This document shows, one piece after another, positions 8,837 through 18,075 of a DNA stretch of 54,561 bases. Made by a program: the position numbers and the translations under genes. Each line of letters begins with the position of its first letter. The stretch's first letter is position 1. Under the pieces are notes generated by a model, which had not been told where the DNA came from, did not search any database, and saw only the letters and a program-made list of their open reading frames with translations. Source of the stretch: an uncultured Geobacter sp. (GTDB lineage Bacteria; Desulfobacterota; Desulfuromonadia; Geobacterales; CAIOGM01); the NCBI GenBank assembly GCA_903902855.1, contig CAIUWK010000034.1, forward strand, positions 1 through 54,561. The letters are read 5' to 3'.

Positions 8837-10086
8837 CCAGTACCTTTTTTTTCCTCACTCTGAGCTGCCTGCTCCTCCTGTGGGCAGTTTCGGGAGTCAT
8901 AGCCCGGCGTCGGAATCGCCTTGCCGTCATGCCGGCGGCCCGGGGGACCCTCATGGAAATCATGGCCGACGGCGTTCTCGTGGTGAACGTGGCAGGGGAG
9001 ATCGTTCATGCGAATCCGGCGGCCCGGCGGATGTTGGAACTCCCTGTCGGGACTCCGGGGGGATCGGCGCTGCAGGTCATCCCCTTCTGGTCGGAGCTCA
9101 GGGACTCCCTTGCCGATGATGCCAGGACCATGGCCGGTTCTGCCGGCGAAACATTGCTGGTCACCATCACCCGGCTCCGTAACGGCGACCCCCAACCCCG
9201 GGGCACCCTGCTCCAGTTGCGGGATATCTCCCGGGAAGAGCGACTCTCTCGTGAACTCCGGGAAACAGAGGAGCGGTTGGCAGCGGCCAGGGTGCAACAA
9301 GAGTCCGCCCTCTGCCTGGAACTGAGCCACCGGAAGCAGCAGGAAGAGGAGCTGAGCCGTGTCCGGGACGAAGCCCAGGTGGCCAACCGGGTCAAGAGCA
9401 TGTTCCTTGCCGTCATGAGTCACGAACTCCGGACCCCACTGAATACCATTCTCGGCCTCTCGGAGATGCTGCAGGAAGGAATCATGGGGGGGATCACCGG
9501 GGAACAGCGGAACTCTCTTGCCACCATTCAGGAGAGCGGTCGGCATCTTCTCACGGTGGTCAACGAAATTCTCGATCTGACCCAGATCGAGGCCGACCGG
9601 ATGGAGCTGGTGATCGTCCCGGTCCCGGTAGATGGGCTCTGTCAATCATGTCTCCTCTTCGCCCGGAAAAAAGCTCAGAGGAAGCGAATTACGGTCTCAT
9701 TGACTCTGCTGCAGGTGCCGCCGCTGATGCAGACCGACCAGCGCCGGCTGAAGCAGATTCTGCTCAACCTCCTGGGAAATGCCGTCAAGTTTACTCCGGA
9801 AGGGAAGAGTATCGGCTTGGAGGTGGTGGGGGATGCGGCGCTGCGGCAGGTCCGGTTCACCGTCTGGGACACCGGGATCGGCATCGAACCGGGCGATCGG
9901 GAAAAGCTCTTTCATCCCTTTGTTCAGGTGGACAGCCGGCTTTCCCGTCAGTACGAGGGGACCGGCCTTGGGCTGGCCCTGGTGGCCCGTCTGGTGGGAC
10001 TCATGGGGGGGGAGGTGGCGGTGGAGAGCGAACCGGGGGAGGGGAGCCGGTTTACCGTGACGCTCCCCTGGGGAGAGGAGTCATGA
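8812..10086 (+). CDS. Histidine kinase with one membrane helix and PAS domain
   Basis: A 424-residue kinase. One hydrophobic segment (about residues 9-30) anchors it to the membrane with almost no periplasmic part. A PAS-like region (about 45-150), a coiled coil, HisKA with His204 (MSHELRTPLNT) and HATPase_c follow. It has no receiver. The start at 8812 has AGGA eight bases upstream and overlaps the previous gene by 25 bp. An ATG at 8833 forming an ATGA overlap is an alternative. The catalytic half is very close to those of the flanking kinases, suggesting tandem duplication with replacement of the sensor end. Its phosphorylation partner is probably one of the receivers in the same run. Confidence 0.88.
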   Translation: MLNLFFPMTSTFFFLTLSCLLLLWAVSGVIARRRNRLAVMPAARGTLMEIMADGVLVVNVAGEIVHANPAARRMLELPVGTPGGSALQVIPFWSELRDSLADDARTMAGSAGETLLVTITRLRNGDPQPRGTLLQLRDISREERLSRELRETEERLAAARVQQESALCLELSHRKQQEEELSRVRDEAQVANRVKSMFLAVMSHELRTPLNTILGLSEMLQEGIMGGITGEQRNSLATIQESGRHLLTVVNEILDLTQIEADRMELVIVPVPVDGLCQSCLLFARKKAQRKRITVSLTLLQVPPLMQTDQRRLKQILLNLLGNAVKFTPEGKSIGLEVVGDAALRQVRFTVWDTGIGIEPGDREKLFHPFVQVDSRLSRQYEGTGLGLALVARLVGLMGGEVAVESEPGEGSRFTVTLPWGEES

Positions 10087-12803
10087 TGAAGACGGCACCC
10101 CCGCAACCGGCGAGGCCGCCGGGATACCGGACCCTCCCCCTGATGGTGCTGGGTTTCTGCCTTATTGCCACCTGGCTGGTCTGGAACCAGTCGCGGCGGC
10201 GGGATGAAATGGCGCTGTGGGGTGAGTTCAATTTCATGGCGAACAAGAGTCTGTCCGCCATGGAGAACCATCTCAATGCCGACATTCAGGTGCTGCGTGG
10301 CGTGGCCGCCCTCTTTGCCACCAGCCGTCATGTCGACCGTCATGAATTCCACGAGTATCTGGTTGCTCTGGAAATGGAGGAGCTTTATCCCGGCATCCTG
10401 GGAATAGGTTATTCCCAGGTGATTCCCGGTGGTGAAAAGGAGCGCCATCTGGCACGGATCAGGGGGGAGGGGTTTCCTGACTACGCCATCCACCCCCCGG
10501 GGGGGCGTGAGCTCTTCACGTCGGTCATCTACCTGGAGCCGTTCAGCGGCCGTAATCTCCGCTCCTTCGGTTACGACATGTATTCCGAACCGGTACTCCG
10601 GGCCGCCATGGTACAAGCCCGTGACGAAGGGGAGCCCGCCCTCTCCGGCAAGGTGATACTGGCAGAGGAGAGCGGGATTGATGCCCAGGTCGGTTTTGTC
10701 CTCTATGTCCCGGTCTATGGGGAAGGGACTCCCCACAGTAATGTGGTGGAGCGGCGGGCCAACCTCATCGGCTGGGCCTTCTCCCCCCTCAGGGTGAAGG
10801 AGATGATGCTGACACTGTTCAGTCATCACTCCTGGGAGATGGGGCGTCTGCTGGATGTCCATGTCTACGACGGCGAGGCCATCAATCCGGCGACCCTCAT
10901 GTACGCCACTAAGGAGGAATTGCCGAGGCCGCTCTTTGAGACGGATCGGAAGCTGAAGGTTGCCGGGCATGTCTGGACGGTTCGGATGCACTCTCTCCCC
11001 CTCTTTGATTCCCGCATGGGTTCGGAAAGAGGGCCGATCATCCGGGCGATCGGCTGCGGGATGAGCCTGCTGCTGGCCCTGTTGACCTGGATTCTGGTGA
11101 GGAGCCGGGAAAAGATCGCTCTCTCCCTCTGGGAGACCGACCAGGCAAACCGGGGGGTGGCGTTGAGTGAGGAGCGGTTCCGCAGCTTTTACGAACTGGG
11201 GTTGATCGGCATGGCCATAACCTCCCCCGATATGGAATGGGTGCAGTGCAACGACCGTCTCTGCCGGATGCTGGGCTATTCCCGGGAGGAGCTTCTCCTG
11301 AAAAGCGAGGTGGAGCTGACCCATCCCGAAGAGCTGGAACTCCAGGAGCTCCAGTCCCGTCGGGTACTGGCCGGCGAGATCGACGGGTATAATCTGGAAA
11401 AAAGATTCATCAGGAAGGATGGCGGGATTATCCATACCAATCTCTCGGTGAAATGTCTGCGCCGCCCCAACGGTTCGGTTCAGCAATTTATTGTGCTCAT
11501 TGACGACATTACCCAACGGAAGGAGATGGAGACGCAGCTGCGGGACTATTCGGAAAACCTGGAACTCCTGGTTTTCCAGCGAACCGACGCACTGGAACAG
11601 GCCAACCGGGAACTGGAGCTGCGCCGGAATCAGGCCGAATCGGCCAATCGGGCCAAGAGCATGTTCCTGGCCGTCATGAGCCATGAGCTCCGGACTCCCC
11701 TCAATGCCATTCTTGGGCTCTCGGAAATGCTGCGGGAAGGGATACTGGGGAGTATGGAGCCGGGACAGCAGAAGGCTCTGGCCACCATCGAGGAGAGCGG
11801 TCGGCATCTTTTTGCGGTGATCACCGATGTCCTGGACCTCTCCAAGATCGAGGCTGACCGGATGGAGCTGGATCTCGCCACGGGAGCGCTGGAGGAGCTC
11901 TGCCGGGGCGCCCTTTGTTTCGTCAGGGAACCGGCTCTGAAGAAAAAGATCGCTCTCACGTACAGCATGCAGCTGGCGCCGGAGATGCTGCATACCGACC
12001 TGCGCCGGCTGAAGCAGATTCTGGTCAATCTCCTGAGTAATGCCGTCAAGTTCACTCCGGAAGAGGGGAGTGTGGGACTGGAGGTGGTGGGGGATGAGCC
12101 CCGGGGGGTGATCCGGTTTATTGTCCGGGATACGGGGATCGGGATTGCCCCCGACGACCGGCAAAGGCTCTTTCACCCCTTCGTGCAGGTTGACAGCAGT
12201 CTGGCGCGCCGATTCGAGGGGACCGGGCTCGGTCTGGCCCTGGTGGCACGCCTCACCGAACTCCTGGGGGGAGAGGTCTTGGTGGAGAGTGAGTTGGGAA
12301 GCGGCAGCCGGTTCATCATCGTGCTGCCGTGGCAGGGGAATGGCGCAGAAGAGCTGTCGTCCCCTTCTCCCCGGGAAACACCCTCTCCCGAACCGGTGGG
12401 GAGTTTGGGCGATGCGCCGCTTATCCTGCTGGTGGAGGACAGTCGTGCCTCACGGGAGATGCTGCAGGAGTATCTTCTGGCCCAGGGGTGCCGGACAGAG
12501 ACGGCTCTCACCGGTGTCGAGGCGGTTACCCTGGCCGGTGAGCTGCGTCTCGACATGATTCTCATGGATATTCAGATGCCGGAGATGGACGGTCTGACGG
12601 CCATCGCCGGCATCAGGGACCTTCCGCCGCCGAGCAATACGGTGCCGATTATTGCCGTCACCGCCCTGGCCATGCCGGGGGACAAGGAGCGTTGTCTGGA
12701 GGCAGGAGCCGACGAGTACCTGGGGAAACCGTTCGCTCTGCGGGAGTTGAAGAGCATGATTGTCGATCTGTTGGAGAGGGTGAAAAATAAAAGTGAATTG
12801 TGA
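10086..12803 (+). CDS. CHASE-domain hybrid histidine kinase with receiver
   Basis: A 905-residue inner-membrane kinase. A helix near residues 18-35 and another near 320-338 bracket a periplasmic CHASE domain (about 70-290), a family that binds small extracellular ligands. PAS (about 350-480), a coiled coil, HisKA with His533, HATPase_c and a receiver with Asp828 (LMDIQMP) follow. Two adjacent ATGs (10083, 10086) are possible. I use 10086 because GAGGAG lies five bases before it and only two before the first. It overlaps the stop of the previous gene, so translation is probably coupled. The last codons run into an intergenic tract of repeated GTGAA words (about 12788-12817). Confidence 0.9.
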   Translation: MKTAPPQPARPPGYRTLPLMVLGFCLIATWLVWNQSRRRDEMALWGEFNFMANKSLSAMENHLNADIQVLRGVAALFATSRHVDRHEFHEYLVALEMEELYPGILGIGYSQVIPGGEKERHLARIRGEGFPDYAIHPPGGRELFTSVIYLEPFSGRNLRSFGYDMYSEPVLRAAMVQARDEGEPALSGKVILAEESGIDAQVGFVLYVPVYGEGTPHSNVVERRANLIGWAFSPLRVKEMMLTLFSHHSWEMGRLLDVHVYDGEAINPATLMYATKEELPRPLFETDRKLKVAGHVWTVRMHSLPLFDSRMGSERGPIIRAIGCGMSLLLALLTWILVRSREKIALSLWETDQANRGVALSEERFRSFYELGLIGMAITSPDMEWVQCNDRLCRMLGYSREELLLKSEVELTHPEELELQELQSRRVLAGEIDGYNLEKRFIRKDGGIIHTNLSVKCLRRPNGSVQQFIVLIDDITQRKEMETQLRDYSENLELLVFQRTDALEQANRELELRRNQAESANRAKSMFLAVMSHELRTPLNAILGLSEMLREGILGSMEPGQQKALATIEESGRHLFAVITDVLDLSKIEADRMELDLATGALEELCRGALCFVREPALKKKIALTYSMQLAPEMLHTDLRRLKQILVNLLSNAVKFTPEEGSVGLEVVGDEPRGVIRFIVRDTGIGIAPDDRQRLFHPFVQVDSSLARRFEGTGLGLALVARLTELLGGEVLVESELGSGSRFIIVLPWQGNGAEELSSPSPRETPSPEPVGSLGDAPLILLVEDSRASREMLQEYLLAQGCRTETALTGVEAVTLAGELRLDMILMDIQMPEMDGLTAIAGIRDLPPPSNTVPIIAVTALAMPGDKERCLEAGADEYLGKPFALRELKSMIVDLLERVKNKSEL

Positions 12804-12876
12804 AACGTGAATGGTGAACAGTGCACAAGGTTGAAGGAGAGCTGTTGGGGGCGCTGACCCACGGTGGAGGAGCGAG

Positions 12877-14031
12877 ATGACCTATTCAGTGGAGTACAAC
12901 GAACCGGCGTCCGTCCTGGTGGTGGACGACTCGCCGGATAATCTGTCGCTCATGAGCGGTCTGCTCAAGGATGAATACCGGGTGAAAGTGGCCAATAACG
13001 GTGGCCGGGCCCTGAAGATCGCCCACTCCGACAGGCCCCCCGACCTGATCCTGCTGGATGTCATGATGCCCGGCATGGACGGCTATGAGCTCTGCCGACA
13101 GCTCAAGGCCGACAGCAGGAGTCAGGATATCCCCATCATTTTCCTCACCGCCCGGAGCGAAGCGGCGGATGAGCAGCTGGGGTTGGAGTTGGGGGCCGTT
13201 GATTACATCACCAAACCGATCAGCCCCCCCATCGTCATGGCCCGGGTGAGAAATCATCTCCGGCTGAAGTCCATGGCCGATTTTCTCCGGGACAAAAACG
13301 AGTTTCTCAAGCAGGAGGTGAAACGGCGTACCCGAGAGATCATGACCATTCAGGAGGTTACCATTCTCGCCCTGGCGTCTCTGGCAGAAACGCGGGATCT
13401 CACCACCGGCTACCATCTCCGGCGAACTCAGCTCTATGTGAGGGCATTGGCGATAAAGCTCCGGACTCACCCCCGTTTCCGTGACTTCCTCACGGAAGAG
13501 AACATCAATATGCTCTACAAGTCGGCGCCGCTCCATGACATCGGCAAGGTGGGGATTCCCGACCGGATACTCTTGAAGCCCGGCCCCCTGGCCCCCGACG
13601 AGGTGGAAATCATGAGGACGCATACGATTCTCGGGCGAAACGCCATCGAACATGCTGAAAAAACGGTGGGGGCCAACCTGGAGTTTCTCCGGATAGCCAA
13701 GGAGATAGTCCTCTTCCATCAGGAGAAATGGGACGGGACCGGTTATCCTGAGGCCTTGTCCGGCGACGATATTCCCGTTTCCGCGCGGTTGATGGCTGTG
13801 GCCGATGTCTATGACGCCCTCACCAATCGTCGCTCCTACAAGGAGGCGCTTTCCCACGAAGAGGCGGTGGTCATCATCATGGAAGGGAAGGGGTCACACT
13901 TTGACCCGGACATGGTGGAGGCCTTCAGTATCATTAACGAGGAATTTCGGCGGATTGCCCGAAAATTTAGTGATCTTGAGGAGGGGGGGAACCAGATCCC
14001 GCCGGAGGTCGATTTCCTCCCCTTGCTGTAG
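12877..14031 (+). CDS. Response regulator with HD-GYP phosphodiesterase domain
   Basis: A 384-residue RpfG-like protein. The N-terminal receiver has the acidic pocket VVDDS and phospho-acceptor Asp61 (LLDVMMPGMDGYE). After a helical linker the HD-GYP domain shows the metal-binding pair His220-Asp221 (LHDIGKVGIPD), the downstream metal-ligand histidines, and the GTGYP signature (HQEKWDGTGYP). It should hydrolyse cyclic di-GMP; some family members in Geobacter-type bacteria are known to act on 3',3'-cGAMP instead, and the sequence does not decide between them. GGAGGAG precedes ATG 12877. It follows the CHASE kinase by 73 bp and is the likely output of one or more neighbouring kinases. Confidence 0.92.
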   Translation: MTYSVEYNEPASVLVVDDSPDNLSLMSGLLKDEYRVKVANNGGRALKIAHSDRPPDLILLDVMMPGMDGYELCRQLKADSRSQDIPIIFLTARSEAADEQLGLELGAVDYITKPISPPIVMARVRNHLRLKSMADFLRDKNEFLKQEVKRRTREIMTIQEVTILALASLAETRDLTTGYHLRRTQLYVRALAIKLRTHPRFRDFLTEENINMLYKSAPLHDIGKVGIPDRILLKPGPLAPDEVEIMRTHTILGRNAIEHAEKTVGANLEFLRIAKEIVLFHQEKWDGTGYPEALSGDDIPVSARLMAVADVYDALTNRRSYKEALSHEEAVVIIMEGKGSHFDPDMVEAFSIINEEFRRIARKFSDLEEGGNQIPPEVDFLPLL

Positions 14032-14129
14032 CGTGTTTCGAGCCTTGTTCTGGAATTATGGAGAGGAGTGTGGTACGTTGTCGCGGGGTTGCTGCGGCTC
14101 ACGTACGGTTATGTCAAAAGGGGAGAGTC

Positions 14130-15743
14130 ATGACTGGGGGGGCACCGGTGGCTGGATGGGAGAAGATCGTCGGGGAGATGCTCTGCGAGAGGGGAGATTA
14201 CGTCCATCTTCTTGACGCCAACGGAGTCATTCTCCATACCTCCTCCGGCGTGATCCGGAGCATGGGGTATGCCCCCCATGAATTCAGCGGGAAGGACGGC
14301 TTCGCCTCGGTTCATCCTGACGACCTGGCCGAGGCCCAAAGCCGGTTTCACCGGTTCCTGGAAACAGGGGCCGGGGCGGAGCAGGTGGAATACCGGTTCC
14401 GGAGCGCGGGGGGAGAGTACCGCTGGCTGGAGGTTCTGAGGAAAAACTATCTGGACAACCCGGCAGTGGGGGGGGTGGTGGCGGTCTGTCGCGATATCAC
14501 CCAGCGGAAGCAGAGTGAAGAGGCCCTGGCCTGTCGCTCCCGGGAACTGGCCGACGCCAACGAGCTGCTGGAGCAGGCGCTCCGGGTGAAGGATGAATTT
14601 CTCACCAGTACGAGTCACGAACTCCGGGCCCCCCTCACCGTCATCATCGGTCAGTCGGAAATACTGCGGGACGAGATCCACGGGAAATTGAACGAGAAGC
14701 AGCTGAAGGCGGTGCGGAGCGTGGAGAGCGGCGGCCGTCACCTGCTGTCACTGATCAACGACATTCTCGATCTTTCCAGAATCGAAGCAGCCATGCTGGA
14801 GCTCTACCCCGAGACGGTAAACGTGGAAATGCTCTGTGCCTCCTGCCTTATGTTCGTGAAACAGGAGGCTCACGGCAAAGAGGTGAGTGTCGGCTTGACC
14901 CTTGATCCGTTGGTCTCCTCATTCCAGGGAGATCCCCGGCGCGTCAGGCAGATTCTGGTCAACCTGCTGGTGAACGCCGTCAAGTTTACCCCCCAGGGGG
15001 GGGAGGTGGGGCTTGAGGTGACCGGTGACCGGGAGCGGCGCCGGATCTGCTTCACCGTCCGGGATACCGGGGTCGGGGTTGCCGACGATGACCTGGAGCG
15101 ACTTTTCATCCCTTTCGTTCAGCTGGACAGCCGGCTGAACCGTGGGCATGAAGGGTCCGGCCTGGGGCTGGCCCTGGTAAAACAGCTGAGCCGACTCCAC
15201 GGGGGGACCGTTACCGTGACCAGTCGGGTGGGAATGGGGAGCCGATTCACCGTGACCCTCCCCTGGGAGGAGGTGGATAGCGGGAGCGGTTCCCCTCCCC
15301 GTTTCCCTCCGGCCATCCCCGAACCGGGCCCCCTTGCCCCGTTTCCCCATGCGCCGCTCATCCTCGTGGTGGATGACTCCTCGGCCACCGTGGAGATGAT
15401 GCAGGGGTATCTTCGCAACCGTGATTACCGGGTCATCGGCGCCACCAGCGGTGCTGCAGCCTTGGCCGCAGTCCGCAGCGATTCTCCCGCGCTGGTCCTC
15501 ATGGATATCCAGATGCCGGGGATGGACGGACTGGAGGCCATCCGTCAAATCAGGGCTCTCCCCCCTCCGGAGGGAGAGGTCCCCATTATTGCCCTGACGG
15601 CCCTGGCCATGCGGGGAGACCGGGAACGGTGCCTGGAGGCCGGGGCCGATGACTACCTGAGTAAACCGGTGAGCATGAAGAACCTCAATGACCAGATACG
15701 CACCCTGCTGAAGAATGCGGGAGAAAGGAACAGCCGTGACTGA
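14130..15743 (+). CDS. Soluble PAS hybrid histidine kinase with receiver
   Basis: A 537-residue cytoplasmic protein: PAS/PAC (about residues 10-130), coiled coil, HisKA with His163, HATPase_c and a C-terminal receiver with Asp459 (LMDIQMPGMDG). The H-box reads TSHELRAPLTV rather than the MSHELRTPLN of the other kinases, so this core is a more distant paralogue. ATG 14130 is preceded by GGGGAGAG; an in-frame ATG at 14058 lacks a binding site. The 3' end overlaps the next gene by eight bases, implying translational coupling with the following REC-PAS-kinase. Confidence 0.9.
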   Translation: MTGGAPVAGWEKIVGEMLCERGDYVHLLDANGVILHTSSGVIRSMGYAPHEFSGKDGFASVHPDDLAEAQSRFHRFLETGAGAEQVEYRFRSAGGEYRWLEVLRKNYLDNPAVGGVVAVCRDITQRKQSEEALACRSRELADANELLEQALRVKDEFLTSTSHELRAPLTVIIGQSEILRDEIHGKLNEKQLKAVRSVESGGRHLLSLINDILDLSRIEAAMLELYPETVNVEMLCASCLMFVKQEAHGKEVSVGLTLDPLVSSFQGDPRRVRQILVNLLVNAVKFTPQGGEVGLEVTGDRERRRICFTVRDTGVGVADDDLERLFIPFVQLDSRLNRGHEGSGLGLALVKQLSRLHGGTVTVTSRVGMGSRFTVTLPWEEVDSGSGSPPRFPPAIPEPGPLAPFPHAPLILVVDDSSATVEMMQGYLRNRDYRVIGATSGAAALAAVRSDSPALVLMDIQMPGMDGLEAIRQIRALPPPEGEVPIIALTALAMRGDRERCLEAGADDYLSKPVSMKNLNDQIRTLLKNAGERNSRD

Positions 15744-17232
15744 GAGTACCGCCACCATCCTGATCGTCGACGATCTCCCTGCTGCCAGGGAAACCTTAAA
15801 AATGCTCCTCTCCACCGGGTCGTATCGCATCGTCGAGGCGGCCTGCGGCGCCGAGGCCATCCGTATGGCACGGGACATCCAGCCGGACCTGATCCTCCTG
15901 GATGTGATGATGCCGGAGATGGACGGGTATGAAGTCTGCCGCCGTCTCCGGGAGGATGAGCTCCTGGCGGAGGTGCCGATCATCATGGTCACCGCCTTGG
16001 AAGATCGTTCCTCCCGGCTCCGGGGGCTGGATGCGGGGGCGGACGATTTCATCTCCAAACCCTATGACACGGCGGAACTTCGGTCACGGGTCCGGTCGGT
16101 TACCCGACTGAACCGGTACCGGCGGCTCAATGCCCAGCGAGAGCGGTTCGAGTGGGTGGTGGCTCATACGGATGTGGGGTATCTGATTACAGCCCCCGAT
16201 GACACCATCCGTTACGCCAACGCCCGGGCCCGCCATCTCCTGGAGCTCCCTCCCGGTGAGGAAAAGTTGGAGCCCCTCCGTTTCCTGGAGACGGCGCAAC
16301 GCCGGTATCGCTGCGAGCCGGAAGCGGCCTGGCGCGACTGGCCCGCAGCCGGGGAGCGTGAGGCGTCGGTCACTCCCCTGCTCATTCGGGCGGAGAGTCC
16401 TGTGGCCCCCTCCTGTTGGCTTCAGGTGGACTCCTTCGAACATCTCTTCGGGGAGAGCCATGGCCGGCTCATCCGCCTGCAGGATGTCACCGACTCCCTG
16501 GTGGCCCAACGGGGGAACTGGACCTTTCAGACCATGATCTCCCATAAACTCCGGACCCCGCTCAACGGCCTCCTGAGCTGTCTGGAGATGATCAACAACG
16601 ATATTAAGCGGATCCCGCCGGACCTGCGCGACCTGGTGGAGATGTCCGTGACAAGTGTCCACCGGTTGCACCGGGACATCCTGGAGGTCTTGAGGCTTTC
16701 CGACCGGAAGGCCCACCGGGATGGAGAGCGGTTCCGCCTGGACCACCTCACGGAGCTGGTGGGGCGTCTCAGCGCCGAACTGCTGCCGCTCCCTGCCACT
16801 ATTGCCGGTCCGGGTTTCTCTGCCGGTAGAACGTTGAACCTGGCGGCCGCCTCCCTGGAAACCATCCTCACCGAGCTCTTTCACAACGCCCTGAAGTTCC
16901 ACCCCCGGAAAAACCCGCAGGTAAGGATCGTGATAACCCCCCTGGGGAGCGACCGGATCATCCTCACCGTGGGGGACGACGGGATCACCCTCACCCCCAC
17001 CCAACTGGACCGGGCCTGGGTTCCCTATTTTCAGGGGGAGAAATATTTCACCGGTGAGGTCCCCGGCATGGGGCTGGGGCTCTCTCTGGTGGCGTCGCTG
17101 GTCCTGGAGGTGGGGGGGAGCTGCCGTCTGTCTAACCGGGATGAGGGACCGGGAGTTGTGGCGCATCTGACGTTACCGCTGTCTGAAGATGTCTGGAAAG
17201 AGAGCGAGTGGGAAAGCCTTCTCCGGGTATGA
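15736..17232 (+). CDS. REC-PAS histidine kinase
   Basis: A 498-residue protein in which the receiver is N-terminal: Asp56 (LLDVMMPEMDGYEVC), then a PAS-like region (about 135-255), a HisKA-like helix pair with His270 (ISHKLRTPLNG) and a divergent HATPase_c (NALKFHP N-box, GMGLGLSL G2-box). This order suits a relay component that is itself phosphorylated before acting as a kinase or phosphatase. I prefer GTG 15736: AAGGA lies six bases upstream and the start overlaps the preceding stop. An ATG at 15715 would add seven residues. Its receiver is closely similar to that of the REC-PAS-HD-GYP protein two genes on. Confidence 0.87.
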   Translation: MTESTATILIVDDLPAARETLKMLLSTGSYRIVEAACGAEAIRMARDIQPDLILLDVMMPEMDGYEVCRRLREDELLAEVPIIMVTALEDRSSRLRGLDAGADDFISKPYDTAELRSRVRSVTRLNRYRRLNAQRERFEWVVAHTDVGYLITAPDDTIRYANARARHLLELPPGEEKLEPLRFLETAQRRYRCEPEAAWRDWPAAGEREASVTPLLIRAESPVAPSCWLQVDSFEHLFGESHGRLIRLQDVTDSLVAQRGNWTFQTMISHKLRTPLNGLLSCLEMINNDIKRIPPDLRDLVEMSVTSVHRLHRDILEVLRLSDRKAHRDGERFRLDHLTELVGRLSAELLPLPATIAGPGFSAGRTLNLAAASLETILTELFHNALKFHPRKNPQVRIVITPLGSDRIILTVGDDGITLTPTQLDRAWVPYFQGEKYFTGEVPGMGLGLSLVASLVLEVGGSCRLSNRDEGPGVVAHLTLPLSEDVWKESEWESLLRV

Positions 17233-17293
17233 ACAATCCCCCCGGGGCGAGGCGTCTCTTGACTGCGGAAGATGAGAATACAAGGAGAGTGGT

Positions 17294-18010
17294 ATGAACA
17301 CACAGATGAAAACGATTCTGATTATCGAGGATGATCGGGATCTGGCGGATATGGTGGCTTCATACCTGACTGCGGAAGGGGGCTATCTGTCTCTCATCTG
17401 CGAAGACGGCGAATCGGGGCTGGAGACGGCTTTCCGTTCCCTGCCGGATCTGGTTCTGCTTGATCTGCGGCTTCCCGGAATGAAAGGGACGGAGTTTTGT
17501 CGCCGGCTCCGGAAAAACCCCCAGACCGAGGCCATGCCGGTCATCATGCTTTCGGCCTGTACGGAAGAAATCGACCGGATCGTCAGTCTTGAGGTGGGGG
17601 CGGATGACTACGTCACCAAACCGTTTTCGCCCCGGGAATTGCTGCTGAGGATTCAGGCCATACTCCGGAGGGTTCCCTCCCAGGGAAAGGTACGGACGTT
17701 TGCCATCGGTCAGATCGTGATCGACCGGGAACAGTATTCCGTGAAGGTTGACGGCGTGAATATCTCCCTGTCGCTTACCGAATTCCGTTTGCTGGCGACC
17801 CTGGCGGAACATGCCGGTCGGGTTTTGAATCGTAAGGAGCTCATGGAGATGGTCCGCCATGACACCATCGCCGCCACCACGCGCGCCATTGATGTTCATG
17901 TCACCCGGCTGCGCGCCAAACTCGGGGAGGCGGGAGGGCAGATCAGAACCGTCAGCGGTATTGGGTACACGATGGATACGGAGCCCGGCGTCTATCCTGT
18001 CACGGCATGA
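17294..18010 (+). CDS. OmpR/PhoB-family response regulator
   Basis: A 238-residue DNA-binding regulator. The receiver has the acidic pair IIEDD, phospho-acceptor Asp57 (LLDLRLPGMKG) and the conserved lysine in TKPFSPREL. The C-terminal winged helix shows the OmpR-type ending with TRAIDVHVTRLRAKL and the final hairpin VSGIGYTMD. AAGGAGAG precedes ATG 17294. It is the only DNA-binding output in the 17-kb signalling run, so it is a candidate transcriptional target of several kinases. Its binding sites cannot be inferred from this window. Confidence 0.93.
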   Translation: MNTQMKTILIIEDDRDLADMVASYLTAEGGYLSLICEDGESGLETAFRSLPDLVLLDLRLPGMKGTEFCRRLRKNPQTEAMPVIMLSACTEEIDRIVSLEVGADDYVTKPFSPRELLLRIQAILRRVPSQGKVRTFAIGQIVIDREQYSVKVDGVNISLSLTEFRLLATLAEHAGRVLNRKELMEMVRHDTIAATTRAIDVHVTRLRAKLGEAGGQIRTVSGIGYTMDTEPGVYPVTA

Positions 18011-18075
18011 CCGCGGCGAAGCCGGGCGGTGCAGACCGGAATTGCGCATTGTAGGCAGTGCCGGAGGAGTTTCCC

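Noticed and set aside
9648..10085. Extension of the CHASE kinase into the previous kinase gene
   Set aside because: The added sequence is a shifted reading of the conserved HATPase region of the upstream gene.
9948..12176. Long minus-strand open frame opposite the CHASE kinase
   Set aside because: It mirrors a strongly coding GC-rich gene; composition is His/Pro/Leu/Gly-rich with no recognisable domain. The same holds for other long antisense frames opposite the kinases, the DEAD-box helicase, dapL and the thiolase.
14980..15010. Frameshift at G/C runs in the PAS hybrid kinase
   Set aside because: Protein motifs continue without interruption on both sides, so the frame is intact.
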